Shown: piece by piece, positions 6,941 through 16,454 of the stretch
How positions within the stretch are numbered: the first letter of the stretch is position 1
Layout: every line of letters begins with the position of its first letter
DNA from: Bacilli bacterium PM5-9
Lineage (GTDB): Bacteria; Bacillota_I; Bacilli_A; JAJDGJ01
Assembly (NCBI GenBank): GCA_029893765.1
Contig: JARXZD010000004.1
Span: 25,340 to 89,339 of the forward strand
Reading direction: 5' to 3'
DNA length: 64,000 nt
Notes under the pieces: model-generated
What the model was told of the DNA's origin: nothing
Database searches by the model: none
The model's input: the letters and a program-made list of their open reading frames with translations, nothing else
Program-made: the position numbers and the translations under genes

Positions 6941-9661
6941 TTAATGATTTACTACACTATCACAACGATCACATAAATCCCCAACAACTCTATCATTGCT
7001 GACAATGTTCCAACATCTTGGACAAGTATATCCTTCAAATTTTTCAACTTTGATAAATGCTGTTTCCATTTCAGATGCATCATCTGCTTTTACAAACTCA
7101 ACATTTGATGCAATATATAATTGATGTAAATCTGCAAAATCTTTGATAAACTCATATCCTTCTTTAAAGGCAACTTTAACATTTGATTCTAATGATTTTC
7201 CAATGATTTTTTGATCACGTGCAACTTCAATTGCTTTTAAAACATCATCACGGTGTTTCATAAATAAATCATATTGTTTTTCAATTTCAGCTTCATTTTC
7301 AATTACTAGTAATTCTGGAATAACTTCAAGATGAACAGATACTTTCTTATTAGTTTTTGGAATAAATCCATATACTTCCTCACTTGTATGTGGCAAGATT
7401 GGTGAAAGTAACATGTTTAATGTATCCATACAATAATATAAAACTGTTTGAACTTGAGCTCTTCTTAAACTATCTTCTTTTAAAATATATAAAATATCTT
7501 TAGTAAAGTCCATATAGAATGCACTAAGTTCTTTAACAATAAAGTTATTAACACTATTATATACTGTACTAAATTCATAATCATTATATGCTTTGATACA
7601 TTTTTTATTTAAGTTATTTAATTTAATAAGCATGTATTTATCAACATCTTCTAATTCATTAACTGCAACAAGTTTTGATTCATTAAATCCATTTAAGTTT
7701 CCTAAAATAAATTTAAATGTATTTCTAACTTTACGATAAGTATCAGCAACTTGTTTTAATACTTCATCACTAATTCTAACATCAGATTGATAATCAACAC
7801 TTGAAACCCAATATCTAAAAACATCAGCACCATATTGATTGATAACTTTTAATGGTTCAATTGTATTTCCAAGAGATTTTGACATCTTATTACCTTTACC
7901 ATCTAAAGTAAATCCATGACTTAATACTTCACGATATGGTGAATGACCATGATAACATGTTCCAACAATTAGTGAAGAGTTAAACCAACCACGATATTGA
8001 TCAGAACCCTCTAAGTACATATCAACAGGGTATTCCATACCACGAGCAACAATACAACCTGTATGTGATGAACCTGAATCAAACCATACATCCATAATAT
8101 CTGTTTCTTTACGATATTGTTCAATTGGAGCATTATTATCAAAATATTTTTGTGGTAACAAATCTTTAACATCAGAATTAAACCAATAATTTGAACCATG
8201 CTCATCAAATTTTTCAGAAACAAAATCAAAAATGTCTTTATCAATTAATGGTTCATTATTTTCATCATAGATAATTGGAATAGGTACACCCCATGCTCTT
8301 TGACGAGAAATACACCAATCTCCACGATCTGCAATCATATTATGCATTCTAGTTTCTCCCCATGAAGGCGTCCACTTAACATTTGAAATTTCATTTAGCA
8401 ATTCTTCTCTCTTTTTCTCAATTGAAGCAAACCATTGAAGAGTAGCCATAAAAACAAGTGGTTTTTTTGTACGCCAATCAAATGGATATCTATGGACTAA
8501 TTTATGAGCAGCTACTAATCTACCACTTTGTTCCATTGAATCAATAATAATTGTATTTGCTTTTTCCCAATATACACCAGCAAGCTCTTCACCCATTTCA
8601 GGAACCATCTTACCTTGAGTATCACATGCAATTAATAATTCTAAATCATATTTTTTTGCAACATTAAAGTCTTCTTCCCCATGTCCAGGTGAACAAGTAA
8701 CGCACCCTGTACCATCTGTTGTTGTCACATGATCTCCAAGAATAACTAAACATTCACGATCATTGTACGGATTAGAAGCACTCATATACTCAAACTCACT
8801 ACCTTTAAAGCTTTGTAGTAACTCAACTTCTAAACCTGTTTTAGCAACGATATCTGCTTCTAAATCTTTAGCAAATACTAATTTACCATTATTTGTTTGA
8901 TATAAACCATAATCGAAATCTGGTCCAATTGCAACTCCAACAGTTGTTGTAATAGTCCATGGCATTGTTGTCCAACACATAAAGGCAACATCATCACCAA
9001 ATACTCCTTTTCCATCAACCATATTAAATTTAACATATACTGATGTATCTTCTTTATCATGATACTCCAATTCACCCTCAGCTAATGCTGTTTCAGATGA
9101 TGGAGACCAATAAACTGGTTTAAACCCTTGATAAATTAGACCATCTAATGCCATTTTACCAAAAATCTTAATTTGTTGAGCTTCATAATCTTTTGTCATT
9201 GTAATGTATGGATTATTATAATCACCAATTGAACCAAGACGTTTAAAACCTTTCTTTTGAATATCAATTTGTTTATAAGCATACTCTTCGCATAACTCTC
9301 TAAAAGCAGCTACACTCATTTCTTTACGATTAACACCAGTTTTTGTGATTGCTGTTTCAATCGGTAAACCATGAGTATCCCATCCTGGAATATAAGGTGT
9401 ATAGTATCCTTGAAGAGATTTTGATCTATTAACAATATCCTTAATAACTTTATTTAATCCATGTCCGATATGAATATCACCATTTGCATATGGTGGCCCA
9501 TCATGTAAAACAAATGATTTATTTCCTTCTCTTTCACTTAATAAAAGTTCAAATAAATCAATTTCATCCCATTTTTCTTGAATGATAGGCTCTTTTGTTG
9601 GTAATTTACCTTTCATTTCAAATTCAGTTTTTGGCATTAATAATGTATCTTTGTAATTCAT
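6941..9661 (-). CDS. ileS: Isoleucyl-tRNA synthetase
   Basis: Charges tRNA-Ile with isoleucine, with editing of valine. Seen: 906 residues. HIGH signature HIGH at residues 64-67 within DGPPYANGDIHIGHG, the KMSKS loop in DGKGNKMSKSLGN near residue 595, a CP1 editing region between them, and a C-terminal zinc site CPRCW...CDRC. GGAGG lies 8 bases before the ATG. It is the last gene of the division cluster, as in many Bacillota, but has its own promoter (9914-9942) and T-box leader (9682-9907), so its level should follow the charging of tRNA-Ile. Terminated by the hairpin at 6908-6936. Confidence 0.98.
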   Translation of the reverse strand: MNYKDTLLMPKTEFEMKGKLPTKEPIIQEKWDEIDLFELLLSEREGNKSFVLHDGPPYANGDIHIGHGLNKVIKDIVNRSKSLQGYYTPYIPGWDTHGLPIETAITKTGVNRKEMSVAAFRELCEEYAYKQIDIQKKGFKRLGSIGDYNNPYITMTKDYEAQQIKIFGKMALDGLIYQGFKPVYWSPSSETALAEGELEYHDKEDTSVYVKFNMVDGKGVFGDDVAFMCWTTMPWTITTTVGVAIGPDFDYGLYQTNNGKLVFAKDLEADIVAKTGLEVELLQSFKGSEFEYMSASNPYNDRECLVILGDHVTTTDGTGCVTCSPGHGEEDFNVAKKYDLELLIACDTQGKMVPEMGEELAGVYWEKANTIIIDSMEQSGRLVAAHKLVHRYPFDWRTKKPLVFMATLQWFASIEKKREELLNEISNVKWTPSWGETRMHNMIADRGDWCISRQRAWGVPIPIIYDENNEPLIDKDIFDFVSEKFDEHGSNYWFNSDVKDLLPQKYFDNNAPIEQYRKETDIMDVWFDSGSSHTGCIVARGMEYPVDMYLEGSDQYRGWFNSSLIVGTCYHGHSPYREVLSHGFTLDGKGNKMSKSLGNTIEPLKVINQYGADVFRYWVSSVDYQSDVRISDEVLKQVADTYRKVRNTFKFILGNLNGFNESKLVAVNELEDVDKYMLIKLNNLNKKCIKAYNDYEFSTVYNSVNNFIVKELSAFYMDFTKDILYILKEDSLRRAQVQTVLYYCMDTLNMLLSPILPHTSEEVYGFIPKTNKKVSVHLEVIPELLVIENEAEIEKQYDLFMKHRDDVLKAIEVARDQKIIGKSLESNVKVAFKEGYEFIKDFADLHQLYIASNVEFVKADDASEMETAFIKVEKFEGYTCPRCWNIVSNDRVVGDLCDRCDSVVNH

Positions 9662-9681
9662 ACTTTTTCCTCCTTTATAAT

Positions 9682-9907
9682 AAAAAAAACGTTCCTACAA
9701 AGGAACGAATAATCGCGGTACCATCCTAATTCACTTTTATAAAAAAAGTGCACTTACTTAAAGTTATAACGTAACAACCGCTTTTTCCTACTTAGTTTCA
9801 GAAAAGAGACTCCCAAATGATTTATTTATAAGCAGTGCAATTACTTTCCACCAACCAGTAACTCTCTAAAATGATAACTTATAAAACGTTTTGTTCTATG
9901 TCTATAC
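9682..9907 (-). ncRNA. T-box leader of ileS
   Basis: Minus-strand features in order: stem I with GAGAGTTACTGGTTGGTGGAAAG, a candidate Ile specifier codon ATC at 9819-9821 (not proven), the T-box AGGATGGTACCGCG at 9714-9727, and a terminator hairpin CGTTCC-TTTGTA-GGAACG with T8 at 9682-9707. Known: uncharged tRNA binds the specifier and T-box bulge and prevents termination. Confidence 0.95.
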
Positions 9908-9913
9908 TTCACT

Positions 9914-9942
9914 ATTATACTACCCTTTTTTTTGAAATACAA
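9914..9942 (-). promoter_or_regulatory. Sigma-A promoter of ileS
   Basis: -35 TTGTAT (9937-9942), 17-base spacer, -10 TATAAT (9914-9919) on the minus strand, directly upstream of the T-box leader. The stretch from here to 10053 holds nothing else recognisable. Confidence 0.8.
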
Positions 9943-10053
9943 GTGTTATTTTAAAAAATAATACACATATGCAAAAAAATACCTTAATTTATTTGAAATA
10001 TATAATAAAAATTTATTGTAATTTATCAATAATGTATTTTTAAAAAATCACAC

Positions 10054-10839
10054 TTAAACATATTTCTTATATTCCAAAACATAATTATCTTTTTTAGTTT
10101 TTCTTGATGTATCAATTACTACAATAAAACGACCATACCCTTTTAAAGAAATAACATCATTATCTAAACAAGACTTAGAAAAATTTGTTGTTTCAATTTG
10201 ATTTACTTTAACATTTCCAGATAAAATATAATCTCTTACTTGATTAGAAGATTGTTTAGTAATTAATTTTACAATATTATCTAATCTAAATGATTTAACA
10301 ATTCCTTGAAAATAAGAAAAATTTTGATGTTTTGTTATTTCAGAACTAGACTCTTCAAGATTAACATTAATATTTTTTATTTTTAATAAGTTTTCTTTTA
10401 AATATTTATTTAAAGAACTGACAATTTCAAAATAAATATAATTATTATCAATTACAATATCACCAATAAGATTTCTTGAAATATTTAAAGCCATTAATGA
10501 ACCTAAAACATCACGATGATCAACAGTATTAAACTTATTATTAAACTTAATTTTATATAAAGTAGTTGTATCAATCTCATTAGAAATTATATCATCAGAA
10601 ACAAATAAAGCCATCTTATAATCAGAGTTGATAATTTTAGAAATAAAATCACAATTTACGCCAGAAAAGTGATTTAAACATTCTCTAATTATTTGCTCCT
10701 CTTTTTTAGAAACAAAAAATAAAATTTTAAAAGAGTTGGAACGCAAAACTTCTGAAATAGCATTCTCAACTCTAATTATTAAACTTTCATATTCTTTATT
10801 ATGTAAGATGTATTGCTTTAGACTATTCTTCTGTTTCAC
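10054..10839 (-). CDS. ylmH: S4-domain RNA-binding protein YlmH
   Basis: Seen: 261 residues. A C-terminal S4 domain (about residues 180-245) includes [18 protein letters not shown] and a later GYGRFIV strand. The N-terminal part matches the YlmH type found beside sepF in Gram-positive bacteria. Known: YlmH (DivIVA-neighbour protein) binds RNA; in Bacillus it has been linked to ribosome rescue and in streptococci to division. Start is GTG at 10839, with GGTGA 5 bases upstream. The gene overlaps the sepF end by 17 bases, so translation is probably coupled. Between this gene and ileS there is no ylmG or divIVA, which usually occur here in Bacilli. Confidence 0.88.
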   Translation of the reverse strand: MKQKNSLKQYILHNKEYESLIIRVENAISEVLRSNSFKILFFVSKKEEQIIRECLNHFSGVNCDFISKIINSDYKMALFVSDDIISNEIDTTTLYKIKFNNKFNTVDHRDVLGSLMALNISRNLIGDIVIDNNYIYFEIVSSLNKYLKENLLKIKNINVNLEESSSEITKHQNFSYFQGIVKSFRLDNIVKLITKQSSNQVRDYILSGNVKVNQIETTNFSKSCLDNDVISLKGYGRFIVVIDTSRKTKKDNYVLEYKKYV

Positions 10840-11242
10840 TTATTTCACCATACACACCAAAGTTGCTTGGCGTACATAAGAAAACATTAGGTCCAACCTT
10901 TTGAACTTCACCTTCAATTGCATAAACAACACCACTAAGGAAATCAATAATTCTTTTAGCCTGATCCTTAGATACACGATGTAAGTTTATAATACAACCT
11001 TTACAATCTTTTAAATGATCAGCAATTGATTGAGATTCAGAATAACTACGTGGTTCAAAAACAACCATTTGACTACTTTTATTTGAGTTTTCATTTAACT
11101 CCATACCAGAAGTTCTTCTTGTTTCAACATTATTTTCAAAAATACTTGTACTTTCTGTTGAAAAATCATCAGAATATGTTTCTACAACCTCATCATCAAG
11201 ATCAGCACCCATAATCCAATCTTTTAGTCCTTTAACAGCCAT
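10823..11242 (-). CDS. sepF: Cell division protein SepF
   Basis: Membrane-tethering partner of FtsZ. Seen: 139 residues. N-terminal amphipathic stretch [12 protein letters not shown], an acidic variable linker rich in Ser/Thr/Glu, and a C-terminal SepF domain. That domain has [20 protein letters not shown], the [18 protein letters not shown] helix and the [15 protein letters not shown] strand typical of the family. AGGGGG ribosome site. It follows ftsZ by 12 bases and overlaps ylmH. Known: SepF polymerises into rings that bundle FtsZ filaments and can partly replace FtsA; both are present here. Confidence 0.95.
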   Translation of the reverse strand: MAVKGLKDWIMGADLDDEVVETYSDDFSTESTSIFENNVETRRTSGMELNENSNKSSQMVVFEPRSYSESQSIADHLKDCKGCIINLHRVSKDQAKRIIDFLSGVVYAIEGEVQKVGPNVFLCTPSNFGVYGEISETEE

Positions 11243-11254
11243 ATTTAAGACCCC

Positions 11255-12373
11255 CTATCGATTTCTTAAGAAAGCAGGAATTTCTAAATCTTGTCCACTC
11301 TCAGTTTCTACTTCAATATTTTGTGCATAGTCAGTTTCAACTGTTTTTGCTGCAACTGTATCATTGTTTTCAACGTTCGAATTATTTTCAACGTTAGCTT
11401 CAGTTTTTTTATCACCATCTAATTCAGGTAAATCAAAACCAGTTGCAATAACAGTAACAACCATTTCATCATCAAGGTTATCATTAACAGCAACCCCAAA
11501 AATAACATTAATATCTTCATTTCCAGCATACTCTTCAATTACTCTTACAGCTTCATTTGAATCCATTAAAGTCATAGAAGGACCACCAGTAACATTGATA
11601 ATAGCATGTTTTGCACCAGCGATACTAGCTTCAAGTAACGGAGAAGCAATCGCTTGTTTTGCAGCAACCTCAGCTTTATTATCACCTTGTCCTAACCCAA
11701 TACCAATTAATGCAGAACCTTTATCTTGCATAACAGATTTAACATCAGCAAAGTCTAAGTTAACAATTGCAGGTACAGCAATTAAATCCGTAATAGTTTG
11801 TACACCTTGAATTAAAATTTTATCAGCTTCAGTAAATGCATCTCCAACTGGAATTGAACCAACAAATTCTAATAATTTATCATTTGAAATAATAATTAAT
11901 GAATCGACATTTCCTTTTAATTCTTCTAATCCATAGATTGAATGTTTAGTTCTTAATTTACCTTCAAATGTAAATGGACGTGAAACAATCCCAACAGTCA
12001 AAGCACCACTTTCCTTAGCAATTTTTGCAATAACAGGAGCAGCACCAGTACCAGTTCCACCACCCATACCAGCAGCAATAAAGACCATGTCTGCACCTTT
12101 TAATGCATCACGAATTGCTCCTTCGCTTTCTAAAGCAGCTTGTTTTCCAATTTCTGGATTAGCTCCAGCACCAAGACCTTTTGTTAAATCACTACCTAAT
12201 TCAATACGTTTAGATACTCTTGAATTAGCAAGCACTTGTAAATCAGTGTTAGCGATAATTAATTCAACACCTTGAATTCCTTCCTCTTGCATTCTAGCAA
12301 GCGCGTTGCAACCAGCTCCACCGACTCCAACAACCTTTATATTTGCATATTGATCAAATTCGATACTTTCCAT
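11255..12373 (-). CDS. ftsZ: Cell division tubulin homologue FtsZ
   Basis: GTPase that polymerises at mid-cell and recruits the divisome. Seen: 372 residues. VGVGGAGCNA nucleotide loop near residue 16, the GGGTGTG tubulin signature at residues 104-110, the T7-type loop NLDFADVKSVM, an Asn/Glu-rich variable linker (about 320-360), and the conserved C-terminal peptide DLEIPAFLRNR that binds SepF and FtsA. CGGAGG ribosome site. Lies between ftsA (17 bases upstream) and sepF (12 bases downstream), in the dcw operon. Confidence 0.99.
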   Translation of the reverse strand: MESIEFDQYANIKVVGVGGAGCNALARMQEEGIQGVELIIANTDLQVLANSRVSKRIELGSDLTKGLGAGANPEIGKQAALESEGAIRDALKGADMVFIAAGMGGGTGTGAAPVIAKIAKESGALTVGIVSRPFTFEGKLRTKHSIYGLEELKGNVDSLIIISNDKLLEFVGSIPVGDAFTEADKILIQGVQTITDLIAVPAIVNLDFADVKSVMQDKGSALIGIGLGQGDNKAEVAAKQAIASPLLEASIAGAKHAIINVTGGPSMTLMDSNEAVRVIEEYAGNEDINVIFGVAVNDNLDDEMVVTVIATGFDLPELDGDKKTEANVENNSNVENNDTVAAKTVETDYAQNIEVETESGQDLEIPAFLRNR

Positions 12374-12390
12374 AAAAAAACCTCCGATTA

Positions 12391-13650
12391 TTAATTATTA
12401 AATATATATCTAACTAAACGCTTAATAAAATCATTTTCTATTACATCATTACTATTATACAACAAATTGTTCTTTTCAACAAGGTTAATTGAATCAATGT
12501 AATCTTTTTTGTTCACAAATAATTTTATTTCACCCCTTGTGCGACTAAAGCTCGCTTCATGTTTAATTGCACCTAAACATTTCACATATCCAGAATAGCG
12601 AGCACCTAATGTATTTGAATGAATAAATTGGTATGGATATTTATTTCTTTGACTTAAAACACAGTCCAATCCATTAATATTATTTCCACCACCACTAATG
12701 TATACTAGCTCACCATCTTCGATTTCCAACTCTGCTAATTCTTTATCAATTAAATCAAGAATTTCCTCAACTCTAGACTTAGCTACTTCAGAAATAAATG
12801 TTTGAGTAATTTCAACTTCATCATCGTTTACTTCATCGTAGTAGCGATAAATCACTAAATCATTTATTTCAGCAATATTTAAATTAACATATTTTCTTTT
12901 AAACACTTCAGCTTTTGCAAAATCAATTTGCGCACATAATGCTAAATCATTAGTAATTTGTTTTCCGCCTAATTCAATCGTAGCATAAGCTTTAAGTGTA
13001 TTGTTTTTAAAATGAGCAATGTTAGTACTTGCAAATCCCATATCGACTATTATTGCACCCGTTTTCAATGCTGATGGTATTATTGATTCTTCAGAAATAG
13101 CAACTATATCTAAACAAACATCAACAACATTAAATCCAGCTTCTTCAACAAGTTTTATTAAAGGGTATGCAATAACAGTTGGAACTACATAAACACTTGC
13201 CTCAAGTTCAATGTATCTTGCTTCTAAACCAACTGGATTTGATACATATCCATATCCATAAGCTGAATATTTATCAATTGTTACACTAGCAACAAAATCT
13301 TTATCATTATCATTCTTTTCAATTATTTTAGATATTCCTAAAGAAACTTCTTCTTTTGAAACAACATTATCCTCAGCAATAACATCTACTTTTACTTTAT
13401 CACTAAATTTTTTACAATGGTTTGAAGGAATAATTAAAATTGTATTTTTAATTTCATAACCTAACAAAGATATTATTTCTGCTTTTACTTGAGCAATTAC
13501 CTCTTTAATATCATCACTATCTTCATTGTATGTAAATTCTTTTTCTGTGCTTGCTAAAACAAAAACTTTAGAATTAAAATATTCTGCAACAACTGCTTTT
13601 ATAGAATATTCTGATACTTCCAAACACATATATATTTCATTATGTTGCAT
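12391..13650 (-). CDS. ftsA: Cell division protein FtsA
   Basis: Actin-like ATPase that anchors FtsZ to the membrane. Seen: 419 residues. It has phosphate-binding motifs of the actin/Hsp70 fold (GAIIVDMGFASTNIA near residue 200, YISGGGNNINGL near 310). The N-terminal ICLEVS-type strand is divergent, and there is a 1C-like SHS2 region. It ends in the amphipathic helix DFIKRLVRYIFNN, the expected membrane-targeting helix. GGAGGA ribosome site. It sits between divIB and ftsZ as in most Bacillota. The sequence is diverged from model FtsA, but context and the terminal helix make the call firm. Confidence 0.9.
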   Translation of the reverse strand: MQHNEIYMCLEVSEYSIKAVVAEYFNSKVFVLASTEKEFTYNEDSDDIKEVIAQVKAEIISLLGYEIKNTILIIPSNHCKKFSDKVKVDVIAEDNVVSKEEVSLGISKIIEKNDNDKDFVASVTIDKYSAYGYGYVSNPVGLEARYIELEASVYVVPTVIAYPLIKLVEEAGFNVVDVCLDIVAISEESIIPSALKTGAIIVDMGFASTNIAHFKNNTLKAYATIELGGKQITNDLALCAQIDFAKAEVFKRKYVNLNIAEINDLVIYRYYDEVNDDEVEITQTFISEVAKSRVEEILDLIDKELAELEIEDGELVYISGGGNNINGLDCVLSQRNKYPYQFIHSNTLGARYSGYVKCLGAIKHEASFSRTRGEIKLFVNKKDYIDSINLVEKNNLLYNSNDVIENDFIKRLVRYIFNN

Positions 13651-13712
13651 CTAATCATCCTCCACTCTTTATAATTATACTATAACAATTATAATTAATA
13701 AAGTTCATTTGC

Positions 13713-14474
13713 TTATTTACATTTTTTTACCACAGCTTTATTTTCTGTATCAATATATTCAATATAAGAACATTTATATTTTGTATTTGCAGCAAAATTA
13801 TGATAATTAACACCAACTTTAACTATTGAATCTAAATTAGCATTTATATATAATTTTTTCTCACCACTCATTACAAACCTAAAAAACTCTTTATCGTATG
13901 ATTTTGGCATATAAATAATTTGTGATATTTCATTTGTTACTGATTCATCTAATTCACTTAACTTTTCAACTAATTTATCCTGAATACTTTTATCGACACT
14001 TGAATATAATTCAGGTACTACTGCTAAATATTTTTTTAAGTTATTTCCATCATAAATAATTTTATTATTTTTTTCATCATAAAAAATTATTTTCTTATCT
14101 TTATTCGTATAAAAAAGTAGCCTATTTTCTTTTATATCAATTTGCATATCTTGAAAAAACCCATTTTTTACACTAATACTTGTAAACATCTTACTATTTT
14201 TAAGTTTGCTTGAAACTAAAAAACTAGGCTTTAAAAAATTAAATTGATTTTCATGAATACCAGCAATTTTCTTGATTTCAGCATCACTATACCTTTGATT
14301 ACCATTAATACTAATTTCACCAACTTTTGATAATGGGCTAACTAGATAAACAAGAATAATAAGTGCAATAACAATCATAATTGTTCTTCTTACTTTGACT
14401 TTTTTCTTTTTTCTTTCTTGAGCAATCTTTATTTTTTGATAGTACTCAATATCATATAAACTATTCTTCTTCAT
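13713..14474 (-). CDS. divIB: Cell division protein DivIB/FtsQ
   Basis: Bitopic divisome protein. Seen: 253 residues. A basic cytoplasmic head (ERKKKKVKVRR), one transmembrane helix (about residues 31-47), a POTRA domain starting VGEISINGNQRYSDAEI and containing FLKPSFLVSSKLKN, and an extracellular beta domain. Known: it forms a complex with FtsL and DivIC and controls septal peptidoglycan synthesis. The start overlaps the end of murB by 14 bases, so translation is likely coupled. The order murG-murB-divIB matches other low-GC Gram-positives. Confidence 0.92.
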   Translation of the reverse strand: MKKNSLYDIEYYQKIKIAQERKKKKVKVRRTIMIVIALIILVYLVSPLSKVGEISINGNQRYSDAEIKKIAGIHENQFNFLKPSFLVSSKLKNSKMFTSISVKNGFFQDMQIDIKENRLLFYTNKDKKIIFYDEKNNKIIYDGNNLKKYLAVVPELYSSVDKSIQDKLVEKLSELDESVTNEISQIIYMPKSYDKEFFRFVMSGEKKLYINANLDSIVKVGVNYHNFAANTKYKCSYIEYIDTENKAVVKKCK

Positions 14475-15378
14475 CGAAATTCACTAACTCAATCTCAGTT
14501 TTTAATTCAATTTCACTTGTTTCATACACTTTATCTTTTACATAGTTAATCAAATCGTAAATGTCTTTTGCACTAGCACGATCTAAATTAATAATAAAGT
14601 TACTATGTTTTATTGAAACCTGTGCATCATTTATATGATAACCTCTCAATTTAGCTTGATCAATTAATTGCCACGAATATAAACTATCACTTGGGTTTTT
14701 AAATACTGAACCTGCACTAAAAGCATCATAAGGTTGGGTAGATTGTCTTCTTTGTTTTCTTTGTTCAATTAATTCAATAATATCATCTTTATCATGTTCT
14801 ACTAAAGCAATATCTACAGCTAAAACAATCCAATCACGATGTTTTTGTAAAATCGAATGACGATAGCTAAATTCCATTTCAGATTTATCAACCCATTCTT
14901 GTTTACCATTTCGATATAATAAAACTCGTGTAATAATATCTGACATTTCTTTTTTATATGCACCTGCATTCATGAAAACTGAACCACCAATTAATCCAGG
15001 TATTCCACTAGCAAACTCTAACCCACTTAAACCTTCTTTAGCACTTTGGAATGCTAAATTTATTAAATTCACACCACACATAGCATAAATATTATTACCA
15101 CTTATTTCATAACTATCTAGTTTTCTTGTAGAAATCACAATACCACTAAAAACATTATCTGATACTAAAACGTTTGATCCATTACCTAATACAAAATATT
15201 TAATCTTATTTTCTAAGGCATAATCAATTGTTTTTGTTACATCACTAAAACTTGCAGCATCAACATATACTAAAGCTGGTCCACCAACACGATATGTTGT
15301 ATATTTATATAATGGTTCATTTTTAAATATATTCATAACTCCTAATTTTTTTAAATCAGTTATTATTTTATTTTCCAT
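14461..15378 (-). CDS. murB: UDP-N-acetylenolpyruvoylglucosamine reductase
   Basis: Reduces UDP-GlcNAc-enolpyruvate to UDP-MurNAc with NADPH and FAD. Seen: about 305 residues. YTTYRVGGPALVYVDA (FAD-binding start), LGNGSNVLVSD, GLEFASGIPGLIGGSVFMNAGAY split across the FAD domain, and the type II catalytic end SAGSVFKNPS near residue 225 with a C-terminal KTEIELV. The start is placed at the ATG at 15378 because GGTG lies 7 bases upstream; an in-frame TTG at 15390 also exists. The 5' end overlaps murG by 11 bases. Confidence 0.96.
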   Translation of the reverse strand: MENKIITDLKKLGVMNIFKNEPLYKYTTYRVGGPALVYVDAASFSDVTKTIDYALENKIKYFVLGNGSNVLVSDNVFSGIVISTRKLDSYEISGNNIYAMCGVNLINLAFQSAKEGLSGLEFASGIPGLIGGSVFMNAGAYKKEMSDIITRVLLYRNGKQEWVDKSEMEFSYRHSILQKHRDWIVLAVDIALVEHDKDDIIELIEQRKQRRQSTQPYDAFSAGSVFKNPSDSLYSWQLIDQAKLRGYHINDAQVSIKHSNFIINLDRASAKDIYDLINYVKDKVYETSEIELKTEIELVNFDEEE

Positions 15379-16450
15379 TTTTTTCACCAACTTTTTTCTT
15401 AATTAAGTTAAAAATATTCATTGCACTATCATTGTAATTAAAAACCTTTGTATTTTTTTCCATTTCAAACAATTTATTTTCATCAACGATTAAACTATCA
15501 ATTTCTTTAACTAAATTAGTTTTAAGCATTTCATTTTCTTCACACATAATTGCACATTTTGCATCGACTAAAGAAATTGCATTATGGTATTGATGATTAT
15601 TAGTAACATGAATACTCGGAATTAAAATTGAAGGTTTGTTGGCTGAAATAATTTCAGTCAATGCTGAAGCACCAGCACGGGATACAATTAAATCACAAGC
15701 CTTAATTAAACTTGTAAGTTTATTTTCATAAGAAATAATTTTTACATTTTTTTCAAAATCTAAATCTTGGTATCTTTCATAATAATCATTACCACAAATA
15801 TATATTAATTGATAATTTTCAATTTCTTTCTCATTTAAAATATCAAACATAATATTATCTATTGTTTGACTCCCTTGTGAGCCCATAACAATTAAAACAG
15901 TCGGCATATCATTACTTAAATCATAATCATTCAAATTAGCAATATCACTTTGCATAACATGATAACTAGTTGGATTACCAAGACAATAGACATTATCCTT
16001 ACTAACTTGATCTTGTAAATCATAAGATGTAATTAAAGCATCTACTTTTGATGCAAGCACTTTATTTGATTTACCAATGATTGAATTTTGTTCATGAAGT
16101 AATGTTATAATTTTTTTATTTTGAGCTGCTTTTAAAATAGAATATGAAGTGTAACCACCAAATCCAATAACAACGTCTGGCTTAAAATCTTCAATTATTT
16201 TTTCACTTTTCTTGATATTCTTAAAAACATCAAAATATCCTTTAGCTTTTTTTAAAACACTTCCACTTGGTGTTTTTAAATCTAAACCAATGAAATCATA
16301 GCCATGTTCAGCTACTTTTGTTGCTTCAATACGATATTTAGATCCAACAAACAAAATAGTACTATCATTATGTTTTGAAATATAATCAGCTAAAGCTATT
16401 GCTGGATACAAATGACCACCAGTACCACCAGCACTAAATATTATTCTCAT
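15368..16450 (-). CDS. murG: UDP-GlcNAc:lipid I N-acetylglucosaminyltransferase
   Basis: Makes lipid II from lipid I on the inner face of the membrane. Seen: 360 residues, GT28 fold. The N-terminal SAGGTGGHLYPAIALA loop, the DVVIGFGGYTSY segment, an HEQNSIIGKSNK motif, and the C-terminal SRAGASALTEIISANKPSIL UDP-binding block are all canonical. It starts 4 bases after murD ends and overlaps murB. No ftsW lies between murD and murG, unlike in Bacillus. Confidence 0.97.
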   Translation of the reverse strand: MRIIFSAGGTGGHLYPAIALADYISKHNDSTILFVGSKYRIEATKVAEHGYDFIGLDLKTPSGSVLKKAKGYFDVFKNIKKSEKIIEDFKPDVVIGFGGYTSYSILKAAQNKKIITLLHEQNSIIGKSNKVLASKVDALITSYDLQDQVSKDNVYCLGNPTSYHVMQSDIANLNDYDLSNDMPTVLIVMGSQGSQTIDNIMFDILNEKEIENYQLIYICGNDYYERYQDLDFEKNVKIISYENKLTSLIKACDLIVSRAGASALTEIISANKPSILIPSIHVTNNHQYHNAISLVDAKCAIMCEENEMLKTNLVKEIDSLIVDENKLFEMEKNTKVFNYNDSAMNIFNLIKKKVGEKNGK

Positions 16451-16454
16451 ATTA

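Noticed and set aside
8011..9075. Two minus-strand frames of 65 and 77 codons within ileS
   Set aside because: They lie inside the ileS coding frame in a different phase and have no start signals.
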